64,000 nt of DNA, from positions 117,916,869 through 117,980,868 of the forward strand of contig CM060843.1 of the NCBI GenBank assembly GCA_030762175.1, written 5' to 3'. Positions within the stretch are counted from its first letter, which is position 1, and each line of letters opens with the position of its first letter. The notes beneath the pieces were generated by a model. The model worked only from the letters and a program-made list of their open reading frames with translations. It did no database searches and was not told the DNA's origin. The position numbers and the translations under genes are program-made. This DNA is from Metallyticus violacea. Taxonomy: Eukaryota > Arthropoda > Insecta > Mantodea > Metallyticidae. Shown here in pieces: positions 12,130 to 24,361 of this stretch.

Positions 12130-14240
12130 ATATACATAAGAGTGCTGACTGATTCAGAAATTAACAGATATTATACAAAAAGCTAGTGTGCATATACTAA
12201 TTCGAGGAAAAGTGAAACAAGCAACAAAATTCCAACTTTGGTACAACGATGAATGTAAAAAAGCGTTAATTGCACTTGTTAAATACCGCAGGGAAGAGGC
12301 TGAGGGAACAGAAACATGCGAAGCTAAGAAAGACGTACAAAGGAATACTATTGCAGAGCAAAACTGACACAAAGGCAGCAGAGGTAAGGTAAGTCGAGGG
12401 CGGAGAGGTCAATGACATGTGGAGGGTCATTAGACAATCCGAAGCGGAAGGCTAACGCAAACAAATATTGGAATTGGTTAACTTTTAAAGGAGAAGAACT
12501 CGGAAATGGTGCAAGTGTTACGTACACTAAGGGGAAGGTGGATGCACATTTGTGCCGAAATTAGACGACAAAATTAATCGGAAATCATACAAATAAGTTT
12601 GAAAAAAGAGAAGGCAGCGTGTATAGAAGACTTGTCAGCCGAGTTATTTTACAATTAGGAAATTGGTAGATCTATATATAGTAAACTTTAATAAAATATT
12701 GAAGAATACCCGGAAACTTGGAAAACAGCCACTGTCCAACCATTCTTTAAGGGCAAATGCAGTAATCATACACCAGGAAACTACAGAGGGACCTCACTGT
12801 TGTCTATGTTTGGAAAAATGTACGAAGTAAATTTTGAGTTAAGGTAAATGATAAAATCTCTAAATTTCAGACTGATTTTAAGCTTTTCAACCGTTGACAA
12901 TGACTTTGTTTTGAAAACTTTAATTGATGATAACCTAAGAAGTATAGAAGGAAAGCTATACAGTGTTTTTGTACATTTTAAAACGGCATTCGATAATGCA
13001 GAACGAAGCGCTCTATGGGAAAAATTAAGATGTAAAGGGCTTTCTGAGAAAATGATTAACGCTCTTATGTCAATGTATAAGGACGTCAAATTTGTTATTA
13101 AGAATGATCGGTGTAATAGGTCTGAGTCAACATAGCGCAGAAGGGGGTTAAACAAGGTTACATATTATCATGGTTACTCTTTAATTTGTTTATGATGATA
13201 TTGCTAATGTAATGATAAATGAGAACATAGATGCACCGGTAATTGAAGATCAACATACTTAATCTTTTATATGCCGACGATATAGTAATTCTCCCTAGGA
13301 CGGTAAAAGGCCTACAAAATGGCCTAAACGCACTTCAAAATTAGTGTAATCAGTGCGGTATGCAAATAAATATACCTAAATCTGTCACCTTTAAAAATGG
13401 CTATGTTTACGGCAAGCTGAAAAATGGACATATGTGGGAGAAATAATCCAGGCAGCTAAACAATTTGGCTATCTTGGAATAAGATTTGACATGAGCGGAA
13501 AATGCAACAAGCACACAGTTTTTGCCAAGCACAGGGAGCGGTCAGCTCTCTGAGGTACTGATACTGCTAGTTCGGATACCAGACATGCCAGTCAAAACAT
13601 TAAAAACTATGTATGAGGCAATAATTAGGTCCCCATTGTTATATGGGGAAAGGATAAGATATACGGTCTAAATAAGTTATAATGTGATTTCTGGAAGCGA
13701 ATTCTAGAGTGGGGAGGGGAACATCGAACAATGATGTACTACGAGAGGTGGGATGCTGGGAAGATGCAGTCTACAGCAAAATAAATGTAATTAGATACTG
13801 ACTAAGAATTATTAAAGGGCAACAAACTATCCTGGGGGCAATGTGCTACCGGCACCAATGAAACAACATGCATTGTTGGGGTGGTTGTACAGCGGAAATT
13901 GTCAAAAATCGGTTTAAACGATAGTTGCAGAAGGGTGTTGAAAGCAGGTAGAGTGTAGTGCAAAAAGTCAAAAGGCGCTTGTCCGACATAAACCGGCAGG
14001 AAATAGAGACGCGATGCATGCAGATGTCATCTCTGGTCCAGCAGAGCGAAATTAAAACTAGACGGAGTAAAGAGACCTATATCATGGATCTAGGCATGAA
14101 ACTGGAGTAGGGAATAGCATGGCAGACTGGGAGGTTGAAAGGCGGTAAAGTTGTTGGGGAGGGCAGGAGCATTCGCCCATTATGCTCGGAACGGGAAAAT
14201 TGCGTACACATTTAGGCTATGTGCGCACAGACAGAAGATG
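12130..14240 (+). pseudogene. Degenerate non-LTR retrotransposon (LINE) ORF2
   Basis: Pieces of a LINE polyprotein follow in the right order on the plus strand but in changing frames. The linker before the reverse transcriptase is at 12190-12367 (FQLWYNDECKKALIALVKYR, matching the usual WFDKECKKAR-type segment). The start of the RT domain is at 12715-12830 (TPGNYRGTSLLSMFGKMYE). Motif A is at 12960-13000 (FVHFKTAFDNAERSALWEKL), where the first aspartate of the usual FVDFKKAFD is histidine. A GVKQG-type motif follows at 13145-13185. The catalytic YADD motif is at 13270-13281 (LLYADDIVIL). The C-terminal piece VLREVGCWEDAVYSKINVIR is at 13735-13800, and a CxxC-like tail lies near 14170-14215. 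Stops and frameshifts separate almost every piece. The endonuclease domain is not recognised, so the copy is probably 5'-truncated. The clade is unresolved. An intact element would supply endonuclease and reverse transcriptase for target-primed insertion and could mobilise SINEs in trans; this copy cannot. Confidence 0.88.
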
Positions 14241-14362
14241 CTGGGATAAAGTTCTCCCTGATTCATTTTTGATTTTCAGTAGGGGACTGGAACTTTCTAT
14301 AAATATTGTACATAATTAATATGAAAATTATATGAATATCAGAATTATTATATGCAAGCTTT

Positions 14363-14366
<4 letters not shown>

Positions 14367-14394
<28 letters not shown>

Positions 14395-14409
14395 AGTGAG
14401 TGAGTGAGT
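14367..14409. repeat. (TG)n followed by (TGAG)n
   Basis: Fourteen TG units pass directly into about four TGAG units. It lies about 125 bp beyond the last LINE-like coding piece and could be the expanded 3' tail of that LINE, though nothing proves it. Confidence 0.95.
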
Positions 14410-14509
14410 AAATGCGTTCTGGTTAATGTCGTTGTTTTCTATTGTTGCAATTAATTTCATAAATGAAGTATTTTGCAAGAGCATGAACGGTCTTGCGACC
14501 CATGTGACT

Positions 14510-14780
14510 TTTTTTTTTTGAGTAGTGTTTAACGCCCGTTTTTGCTACAGAGGCATCACAGGCGATGGACACTGGTGATATATTGGGAAAGGATTTATTT
14601 TTAAGTAAGGAAGCGTTCCAGGCCTAAGTTTAGGATACCTCCCCGGCATTTGCCAGTTATGAGGACTGAGGAAAACCTGGAAAAAACCTCAGTCAGGGAG
14701 GATGGTCCTGGCGGTATTCGAACCCCAGACATCCCGCTCACGAGTCCGTGCCTTAAAGTCCTCGGCCACCCGTGGCGGTG
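14510..14780 (-). mobile_element. SINE-A full-length copy with 10-bp target-site duplication
   Basis: On the minus strand the head reads GGTGGCCGAGGAC (A box, tRNA-Leu/Ser-like) and GGTTCGAATACC (B box). The body follows with CCTGACTGAGG, CTCAGTCCTCATAA, GGGGAGGTATCC and AAACGGGCGTTAAACAC, then a short poly-A tail (the T run at 14509-14519). CCATGTGACT occurs at both 14500-14509 and 14781-14790, a perfect 10-bp target-site duplication that sets both ends. This indicates insertion by LINE-type target-primed reverse transcription. It is a non-coding retroposon with an internal RNA polymerase III promoter. Confidence 0.96.
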
Positions 14781-14834
14781 CCATGTGACTGTGATGTACA
14801 ACATATGTATACCTAGTTCATTTGTAATAATAAA

Positions 14835-15496
14835 TACTACTTATTACCACCATCACTATTACTATCACTGTTACTGCTACCACTATTATTACCACTATTA
14901 CTACCATTACCACTACTAATACTACTACAATTACTACTACTACTACTACCACCACTACTATTATTACTACCACTATTGCTACTAATACTACTACTACCAC
15001 TACTACTACCATCACCACTACTACTACTACCACTATTACTACTATTACTACCACCACCACTACTACTACTATTATTACTACCACTACCACTACTACTACT
15101 ATTACCACTATTACTACCACTACTACTACTACCACTACTACTATTACCACTACTACTACTACCACTACTACTACCACTACTACCACTACCACTACTACTA
15201 CTACCACTACTACTACTACCACTACCACTACTACTACTACTACTACTTCTACCACCATCACTATTACTATCAGTATTACTACTACCACTACTACTACTAC
15301 TATTACTACCACTACTACCACTACTACTACTACTACTACTATTACTACCACTACCACTACTACCACTACTACTATTGCCACTACTACTACTACTACTACA
15401 ACTACTTCTACCACCACCACTACTACCACTACTACTACTACCACTACTACCACTACTACTACTACTTCTACCACCACCACTACTACCACCACCACA

Positions 15497-15527
<31 letters not shown>

Positions 15528-15624
15528 CACTACTACTACTACTACTTATACTACTACTACTTCTACCACCACTACTACCACCACCACTACTACCACTACT
15601 ACTACTACCACTACTACTACTACC

Positions 15625-15656
<32 letters not shown>

Positions 15657-16016
15657 CACTACTATTATTACTACCACTACTTACTACTACTACCACTACT
15701 ACTACCACTACTTACTACTACTACCACCTCCACTACTACTACTACTACCACTACTATTATTACTACCACTACTTACTACTACTACTACTACCACTACTAC
15801 TAGTACTACTACCACCACTACTACTACCACTACTACTACTACTACTATTACTACTATCACTACTACTACTACTACTACTACTACTACCACTACTACTACT
15901 ATTACCACTATTACTACCATTACTACTACTACTATTACCACTATTACTACCATTACTACTACTAATACTGGTACTATTACTACTACTACCACTACCACCA
16001 CCACTACTACTACTAT

Positions 16017-16051
<35 letters not shown>

Positions 16052-16081
16052 TTACTACTACTATTATTGTTGCTGCTGCTG
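14835..16081. repeat. 1.25-kb imperfect ACT/ACC/ATT trinucleotide array
   Basis: Some 415 trinucleotides, nearly all ACT, ACC or ATT on the plus strand (AGT, GGT, AAT on the minus), with very few guanines on the plus strand. Single-base phase shifts (CTACTTACTAC) occur at several points. Longer units are themselves repeated: a 33-bp unit at 15901 and 15934, and a block starting ACTATTATTACTACCACTAC at 15661 and 15753 (92 bp apart). The open frames across it, up to 296 codons of valine/serine or leucine/tyrosine runs on both strands, are artefacts of the repeat. The array starts about 45 bp beyond the SINE-A target-site duplication and ends in a short GTTGCTGCTGCTG. Confidence 0.97.
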
Positions 16082-19000
16082 ACTTCACACAAGCTTATGG
16101 CAAGTAATACTGAATATTTGGCTAATACAGCAAATATTGTAGTCTGCATCGGTCTGTTGGAAATAAGATAACTTGACGCTAATTGCCGGGAAGTTATGGC
16201 ACCATGAATGTTTGAAAGTCGATAGGTCGGGCAAATTAAATGATCTTGAGAAGACTTTCTTTAGTGAATTAAGAATAAAGGAAGGAAGGAAAGAAGAATA
16301 AAGGAAGGATTAAAAGGCTGTTGTCCTTACGAGGGAGGTAGAATAGATACAATAAACAGAGTGTATATGATTATACTTCATGGGAATACTGGGAAAGCTT
16401 TTAAATGTTACATTGTCAGACAATCAGAACACAGTTTATTTTTGAAATGTGAATTAATATTAAAATTCATGCAATTAAAATTTCATATGAAGGGCATCAG
16501 GAAAAATACAGGTACAGAGGCTACCAGGTAGGATAGCACCAGTTTATACCGTGAGGAACAAGGGTCTGGGTCAAAGATGCAGTGAGTGGGTGAAAGGTTT
16601 TTAAAACATGGAATTCAAAACATGACTATGATAACCCAACAGGAGATTCGATGGTTTGACCATATCACTGCCGCAGTGCAGCTGGTAACAGCAACAGGAA
16701 AACCACAGTCCCTCTCTACCATTGACCATCGGAAAACGATTTGTGTATGTGCAGAAGTTTATAATAATAACATTGCTAAATATAAGCTCTTGTTATTCAA
16801 TTGTAGTAGGTTTTGGTATACATACTGCTCTCCAGCTTTGTATGGTATGGAAATTATAGTAGTAATTTTCACTTGTTAAGGGGAGATAAAAATTGCACGA
16901 TTGGAACGATTATCCTGGTCGCTTTTTCCCCATTAATGTTTTCAGAAATAATTATAAAAACTTGCAATTCTTATCTTTCTATCTTAGGCCTTTCAACTAC
17001 ATCAGATTCGCTGAACTTAAAGATAATTTCTTACCATCTGATCTACTTTTCCACCGGTATTTTTATATAAAAATATGAGTTTTATAAAAACAGTTATTTT
17101 TTTTTATTTACGGCGGCAGGTGAATGCAAGTCGTATGGGATCAAACTCGCTCCTGTCGACGGGTTCGTCGGTAGACAAGTTCCTCTTTCATTTTCACTCA
17201 CACAACATTGATCAATAATAGCATGCACTCAATGTTGGTAGTGTCATTCCGAAGTGATGTACATATAGTCACACATTTTACAAACTTTTCATTCACTTTC
17301 TATAATTCTGCCATTTTCTGGCCCGATAGTTTATTTTAAGAAGTCAAAAATATTTTTTGAAAGTTTGTTGCTGTTTAATTTGAAACCAACTTTCGGCATC
17401 TTGTGGCAGAAAGTATGTTTCAATATCTACAAAAGTGGCCAAGTTATGCATTAAAATTTTTTAGTATGCGACCTAGTTTGACTTTTAAATCATGCCCCTT
17501 TCCCTACTTATAAGGGAAGCTTCCAGACCTCTCCCAGGAAAATGTACAACATTTCCTGGAGTGGACAAGCATGAGACCAAAACAACCGTGTGATGTTCAT
17601 CATTTCGCAAGCGTCCTAACTCCTTTACATTGGATTATGAAAGTGGAAATTGCGTCTATAATGTTTGCACCAATAAAGTGTAAAGCACTGTTTACTTATG
17701 AGATATGACACACCGAAATGGCGAGAGAGATTGCGTGCATTAAAAGCTACATGGTCCATTGCACGTCATGGTAAAAGATTGTGAGAATGTTGAATCTCGC
17801 GCCATGAGCAGATAAAGAACACAGTGGAGCATCCTGCAAATGTTATTTCTCGAACACCATGTCGGTATCATTAGCAGCAATTTAAACTGTAACTCCTCTT
17901 ACAAATTTCGTTGCTCTGGTCCTCACAATGATGTTCCTCTTAGTATGAACCTTGTGATCTGCGTGGTGTTATTTTATAGCAGCGTTTGAATTAATGCAGG
18001 AAATAGCTCCTTTAAACTTGAAACATACATCGAGATAGCTGCTTCTACCGCCCACTTCTTTAAAAGCCAGAAGTGAATTGTGTATCTCATGTCATGCACA
18101 TTTGGGAACTTGATGCACATATGTTGGCGAATTCGAACAGTTCTGATTCTAACGCACCATAACTACCATACATGTACATGCCACATAATGACATCATAGC
18201 CATGGTAAACACTTTATGGCTATAAACATTGCAACTCGCGGATCACTTTCATAGTTCATGCTAATGCGGAGTTACTGATGGTTGCGAAATGCTGCACCTC
18301 ACACCAATTGCACTGCAGAAAGTTTCGCAATATAAGCTACGAGGTCCTCGTTAGGAATCTCTAAATTATTCACCATTCATTTGTTTAAAGTTGTTTCATT
18401 CTAGTAGTGTGGCGAATCTTATAGCAGTGTGGTACAAACAAGAAATTATTATTCACCTATTTCTTTTAAAGGACAACACACATCCTATTTTTATTTATTT
18501 TGTTGATCACCAAACAGGTAAAATAAAAATGTGAATTTAAAGATACCTAAACAATACAGCAAAGGTGCTGCAGAAAAGAAAACTGAAAATTGCATAACGG
18601 GACGCAATTATTATTGATAATTCTGTAAATTAACCCTTCGATTTCTGAAAAGTGTATTTTTCGAACTGTTACACAATAGCTTCTACAAATTTTAAGGTAA
18701 ATGCATGAAACTTTGCATATATATTCTTCTCATTGGGGTTAAAAATCTAAACCGTTGTTTTATGTTGCATTTAAACGGCGTATAAAATATTATAATAAAA
18801 TGCATTTAAATTTAAATTTCAGAATCGCTTTCTCTATATCTACTCTCTACATATTTGAACTATTCATGTTAAGTTTGTATATTTACATGTTACCTTTATA
18901 ATAAAGAAAGAATTATTAGAAAATTTCATCATTTTGAAAATAATCTTGTACATCATATTTTATGCAAATGTAACAATATGTATTTTAAGAATTATTAAAT

Positions 19001-19183
19001 TAAAATTTTCACAGCATATAGAAAGACTTTTTCATTTAATATTAGAGAGAAGATTTTATATGTTAAGCATACCTACAAACTATTTTAATAAATCTTATAG
19101 GAATAAAAAAAATAAAAAATGAACTATATATTTGGAAGTATCGAACGTGCATCTACAATATGATATTATTATCTTAATTTTCT
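16082..19183. other. Largely unassigned, one weak LINE-like trace
   Basis: Purine-rich AAGGAAGG strings lie at about 16275-16310. At 16640-16670 a plus frame reads QQEIRWFDHI, which resembles the IRWFGHV motif near the C-terminus of some LINE proteins, but the match is too short to call. 17500-18360 is slightly less AT-rich and unidentified. Nothing else seen. Confidence 0.5.
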
Positions 19184-19474
19184 TTGCCCTAGTGGTAACC
19201 TTCAATGCAATACATCATGAGCGCGATGTCTGGGGTTCGAATCCCGCCAGGACCGTCCTCCCTGACTGAGACTTTTTCCAGGTCCTTAGTCCTCATAAAT
19301 TGCAAATGCCGGGGAGGTATCCTAAACTTAGACCTCGGACGTTTCCTTTCTTAAAAAAATATTCCTTTCCCAATTTATCATTTCATCTCATGTAAGCATC
19401 AGTGCTCACCGCTTTTGGTATCTCGGTAGTAAAAAACGGGTGTTAAATAATAATAATAATAATAATAATAATAA
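19184..19474 (+). mobile_element. SINE-A copy with (TAA)n tail
   Basis: The plus strand has a degraded head (CCTAGTGGTAACC, then GGGGTTCGAATCCC as B box), then CTCCCTGACTGAG, GTCCTCATAAATTG, GGGGAGGTATCCTAAACTTA and GGTAGTAAAAAACGGGTG, ending in a nine-unit TAA tail (19444-19474). The tail sits exactly at the retroposon 3' end, so this microsatellite probably grew from the SINE tail. No clear target-site duplication. Confidence 0.93.
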
Positions 19475-19810
19475 CTACAAAAGACCAAATATTAGATTTA
19501 TGTTTGTAACAGATATTATATTGTAGCTTGGGTAGGCCGTAAGTAAGTTTCAAAGTATATCACAATGTGTTCGGCTGCAATCAATAGTACTAAGCACATT
19601 TTTTTAAAGATTTCAGTTTCGAAATTCGCGTTATTTTTGCATTAATGTCTTAATTAATTGAAAGAAATTATTTAATTCTTAAGCATTATTCCATTAGTAA
19701 ACCGATACATCAGAAAGATACTTTGTGTTCTTAGATGAACATTCCAAATTTATTTTTCTCGTTACTTAACATTGAGACGAATAGGAATGAAATATTTAGA
19801 AATTTATAAA

Positions 19811-19833
19811 TTAAAACGGGCGTTAATCACAAT
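19811..19833 (+). mobile_element. SINE-A 3'-end stub joined to SINE-B
   Basis: TTAAAACGGGCGTTAATCAC matches the last ~18 bp of SINE-A (AAAACGGGCGTTAAACAC) and directly precedes a head-truncated SINE-B. It is either a composite retroposon or two truncated insertions that happen to touch. Confidence 0.55.
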
Positions 19834-20110
19834 CTTGCCTTCTAAACCCAAGATCGCGGGTTCAAACCCGGCCAGGATCAATGGATTTTTTTCGTAAAAA
19901 TCCTAAGTATGGCTTCCTTCGGAAGGGAAGTAAAGCCGTGGGTCCCGTGTCGTACATTTACGGCACGAAAAAGAACCTCAAGCCTGAAAGAGATGCCTCT
20001 GAGCAAAATTTGTCGGCCGTTTCACCCCCTTAATTGAGTGGGACGCTGATGACCTGAGCTGTTAAAGAGCGTCCATAAATAAACCCAATCAACAATCAAA
20101 TCAACAATTA
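19834..20110 (+). mobile_element. SINE-B copy, first part of head missing
   Basis: It starts inside the tRNA-like head at CTTGCCTTCTAAACCCAAGA, keeps a B-box-like GGGTTCAAACCCGG, then GGCCAGGATCAATGG, CCTAAGTATGGCTTCCTTCG, GTGGGTCCCGTGTCGTACAT, CAAGCCTGAAAG and GAGCTGTTAAAGAGCGTCC, and ends in ATAAATAAACCCAATCAACAA. Only the A-box part is lost, replaced by the SINE-A stub. Confidence 0.95.
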
Positions 20111-20651
20111 AAAGGTATATCTTTATTGTTATAAAGAGGAAAACTAAACGTGGCGATATGAAACAAACAAGAAAGTTAAGGCATCTCTTATTATAGAAAT
20201 ATTTCAGCTATTTTCTCGTGAAATATATTTCCGACAGCATTAGGGCCATTCTGGCTCTTGATTCTACTTTGTCGCACATAATGAGAAGAACAAATCATCG
20301 GGATGAAGTGCACAGAGAAAAGCAGAAAGGCCTTAATGTTCGTCATGTCCCCTCCATAGTGCTTTCCACCATTTCAATTAAATGGCCCTCTGTGTGCTGG
20401 AAGCAAATGGGAGCAACGTTTGTGTTACTACTGAGTGCCCTTCCTGCAACGCAAATTAACGTTCTAACGAATCTCCTCTTTCTCATATTGCAACCGCATG
20501 TAAGAGATTTTATTGCAGCTTAAAATTAAAGATGCTAAATGGAAACCGGGATTGGACCTGCATTGCCGTTCTCATCTAACATGGGGCTGTGCTAATAGAC
20601 TGGTTCACTTTCCATTGAGTTACATGCTTTTTTATCTTACTGCACATATAC

Positions 20652-20689
<38 letters not shown>

Positions 20690-20698
20690 TGTGTGTGT
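20652..20698. repeat. (TG)n microsatellite
   Basis: About 22 TG units with one TA interruption, followed by ACTGTAC/TGTGTAC-rich sequence to about 20725. A 174-codon frame crosses it (20513-21037) but shows no family similarity. The interval 20111-20651 has no recognisable gene. Confidence 0.96.
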
Positions 20699-21219
20699 AC
20701 TGTACACACTGTACTGTGTACTGTAAATATATCTTTTCTTTCCATTTGGTTTATTTGTAGTCATGTTCATGCCCTCAGCGGCAATATCGATTCTATGTGT
20801 CATACAAAAAATGGATCCAAAGATACCTGGACATCATGTAGACCACGCACTAGTCTATTCTTTCAATCCATATTTGCGGAATTCCTTGTTCAGTTGTTGC
20901 ACAACTTCATAGTGTCCCATTCTACTCAAAGGACATTTGATGTCTGTCTTGAAGAGATAATTCTGAAAATGTTATCAGAAAATTCCGAAGTAACTGCGGA
21001 TACATGTAGCTGTTCAAATTTGTTGGTAAAAGAATAAACCTAAGTACAAAGTACAAAACCATACCGTATATCTTGCACTCCATGAGGTTTTATGCAGCCC
21101 AGATAGTATATTATGACAAGTAACTATACATTAAACCAAAACATACTTGATATAACTTGGAATCGTCATTAAAAGTCCGTAGTTAAGATATGGACTCATA
21201 GTCCGTATCTTAAAATCAA

Positions 21220-21485
21220 TCCTGGTGGTCTAGTGGTAACCATACTTTCCTCGTAGACTCAAGATCGCGGGTTTAAACTCGGCCAGGGTCGATGGATTTT
21301 TCGTAAAAGTATGAGTTTATTGGAAGGGAAGTAAAACCCTGGGTTCCGTGCCGTAGATTTACGGAACATAAAGCCGCCTGAAAGAAGTGACCTTTGAGCA
21401 AAATTTATGAACCTTTTCGCGCACTGAATTGAATGGGATACAGATGAACTGGGCTGTTAAGGAGCATCCATAAACAAACCAAATA
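21220..21485 (+). mobile_element. SINE-B copy, diverged but near full length
   Basis: Head TCCTGGTGGTCTAGTGGTAA (A box) with a weakened B box GGGTTTAAACTCGG, then GGCCAGGGTCGATGG, GAAGGGAAGTAAAACCCTGG, GCCTGAAAG and GGGCTGTTAAGGAGCATCC, ending in AAACAAACC. The TCCTGGTGGTCTAGTGGTTA-type start is close to the 5' half of animal tRNA-Glu, so the family was probably born from a tRNA-Glu transcript. Confidence 0.94.
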
Positions 21486-24361
21486 ACTAAATTAAATATA
21501 TCTAAGATCCTGTTCTTAATGAAACTAGAAATCTTGCGGTTATTCTCTTGTAAAATTTGATACAGTTAACTTATCAGTATGCTGATTAAGTGGATCTTGA
21601 TCAACATAAGCCGACACTACCACTGAATCGTGTCCTGATTGTTTCTTATTTAAATGAAGCTTTACTCCATGCGCCTTTTTCTTTCTTTGTTCCGGAGTGC
21701 TAACGGTAAAGAGCAGCTATTTCGTGAGTTCTTCTGTAAATAAGAACCATTACCATGTATTCCTCACTTGAAAACTTGTTTAAGTTTTTTACAACGGATG
21801 CGATGGGAACGAAATATTGTTACATTGAAACTGTCATGAACTCGCATATTTTAAAAATGAAAGAAAGAAAGAAAAAAAAAAACATTGAACCAGACTCTTG
21901 ACTACCAAAATTTAAAGAGCCACATCTAAGTATTCCGATTAAATAATACAACTTTACCTTACTATAGTTTTCTGTTACATTTTGTATAATTGGCATCCAC
22001 TACTAATATTAAGTCATATTCAACTCCATGACATAAATACAAAACAAATTTTATTGTTACACAAAAATTAACAGGTGCGCGCAGTCCTAAAATAATCTGG
22101 TTGCAGGAAAATAATTGAACCGTACCACATGTCTCCAGTGGATGGGTGGCTATATATGTTAACAATAACACAGTAAGCATTGTAACTAACTAAAGGATCA
22201 TAACTGGACTTCGGATTGGACACGCTAAACTAACACACTCGCACACTAAATAAATAACTCGTACCTAGTGCAACACCCCCATCTCTGTACGACACATACT
22301 TTTTAAATGTCCACAATAAAACCTCAAAGGAAGAGGTTTCTAAATGTCCATACTTTCTACATGTCCACAATAAAACCTTCAATAAGTCGTTAACAATCCA
22401 TCCCACAGTAAAACTCTGTGTCAGTTCTGAAAATCAACAGACTTAATGTAATGAAATATAATGTAACATATAATGAAATTCTTATATAAATATTATATTA
22501 ATATTAGGTATCTGCCATATAAAATTATAAATACTGTAATTAACACATTGTCGCGATATAGACTACCAATATAAGTTAAAGTGAATATCGAATACGATCG
22601 TGCATTTGTTCCAACCAAGAATTGAACAAGTGCTCACCAGCTGTCAATCTGATATTTGTAACTGATAATGGACTCTTTTGTAACCGGAGAATTAAATTGT
22701 TGAATGTATTTCTGTAACATAAGCCTAAATAAATATGCAAAATCGTAATTTTTTAAAATGTTTAACAGCTTAATATCCACACTGTAAGGAAATTATGCGT
22801 ATCACTAACTTCGTAAAAAATACTCTTATGCTAGCCCGTTATTGTCCACTGCTGTAACTGTTTTCTTTTGTTATATTCTCTTCTTAGCACACCTAAATGA
22901 TAATAAAAATAGAATATTCTTCGTATTAATAGGTAATTATTCTTATTCTAATTAGGTATCTGGTATGCGAGCATTGTATACTATAAGAAATCACTCTCAT
23001 TACCTTCAAGCACTTGCAACTCGGTAATTTATGGAGTAATTATGCCAAATTGATTTTGCTGTATGATTTTCATTAACTCGTGTCTCTTGTCATAACGTAA
23101 CACATCGTTCTCGCGACGCCCGAAGCTCTAACTAAATATATTATTCTAGGAATGTCAACCTAGCTGCAACATTGGGTTCTGTCGCATCAGAAATACTGGG
23201 ATATTGTTTTTCTATGTGTAGGCCAAAGGTAACAATAGTAAAAGTACATTTCTCCCACCCTTGTATAAAATACGATTTTTATAGCAGGAATTCTATCTGC
23301 TAACCATCTTTTTGTCATGAAAGGAGGATGCAGTTAAACGTACATTTTAACCAACCACTCTTGATGCGTTTTGTTTATGTAATTTTTAGTCTCGCAACTT
23401 TTTTTCTTTTGCAGCTTATTTTACTTTCATTGTGTTTTTGTTTACGAGACAGCGTGGACAGCGTTTTTGCGTTAGGTAATAAAAGGAAAATTTCTTTCTT
23501 TGCTATGGCCTAATAACCGCAACAGATGAACACTTAGATACACCCTAATACTGATCCTATCATACATGTTAACCTTGGTATACTCACCATTACCAGCAAA
23601 ATAGGTTTTTATGTACATCAAGAAAACTAAAGTCTGTTAGATATATAGCAACTTTCTGCAATTAAGTAAAAGTATAATTTTGAAAGTTCATTCTTAGAAC
23701 CTCTTGCAGCCCCAGACATTTGCCGTTTCCTTGTGAGTACAGTGCTTGCAGTGTCTCTCGGATGTTTCTCTCACAAACATAATGGGCATCAGATTGGCCT
23801 TGTTTGTTTCCGACTTATTTTGGGGAGTGGGGTACTTGATGAACCTGACGACAATTGAATCGGACGAGCAGCTCGTCGCTCCAGCTGCTAACGCTGAACT
23901 CATGGAGCCTGGAGATAGTCACGTCGTTGCACTTTGGAACAGTTTTTAAAATAAAGTTGACATATAAACGTTTTATTCTCAATCACGTTGCGCTTCACAG
24001 TTCAACTTTATTTAACAAAATTGTTTTATTCTTAGAAGTTTAGGAACACGCGGTACATTCTTCACTTTATTAATCCCGAAATTTGTTTAGCATATGAAGC
24101 TCTTTGGACTCTTCAAATTGCTGGCGTAAGTTCCATTAAAACAACGAATTGCATATGAAAATACTTCGTGAGGAATTTTGTATATATATTTATTTGTATA
24201 AATATTTTGTCGTTTTTTTCATTTGCGAGGGTTCTTTAGACGAAGAAGCAAAGTGATCTCTCGATACCAATCTGCTGTAAAAAGAAAGAAATAACAAATA
24301 AAAATAAATTAAACATAACATAATAAAGTAAACAAGACACATCTAGCTTAAATAATTATAA
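21486..24361. other. AT-rich stretch, no gene recognised
   Basis: Only a small tandem duplication (22295-22385, listed separately) was found. The open frames near 21962, 23328 and 23746 are 61-72 codons with no recognisable motif. Confidence 0.55.
22295..22385. repeat. Two-copy direct repeat, period 54 bp
   Basis: CATACTTTTTAAATGTCCAC at 22295 recurs as CATACTTTCTACATGTCCAC at 22349, each followed by AATAAAACCT. A further TCTAAATGTCC lies between them, so part of the unit may be present a third time. Confidence 0.8.

Noticed and set aside
14818..16149. Open frames of 126-296 codons of poly-valine, poly-leucine, poly-tyrosine or poly-serine on both strands
   Set aside because: They exist only because the trinucleotide array lacks stop codons in several frames. 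No start context, splice signal or non-repetitive domain supports coding.
16586..16720. LINE C-terminal fragment (QQEIRWFDHI)
   Set aside because: Ten-residue similarity only; neighbours do not fit.
20218..21037. Frames of 101 and 174 codons
   Set aside because: No recognisable domain; the longer one crosses a TG microsatellite (a cysteine/valine run). They could be chance open frames.
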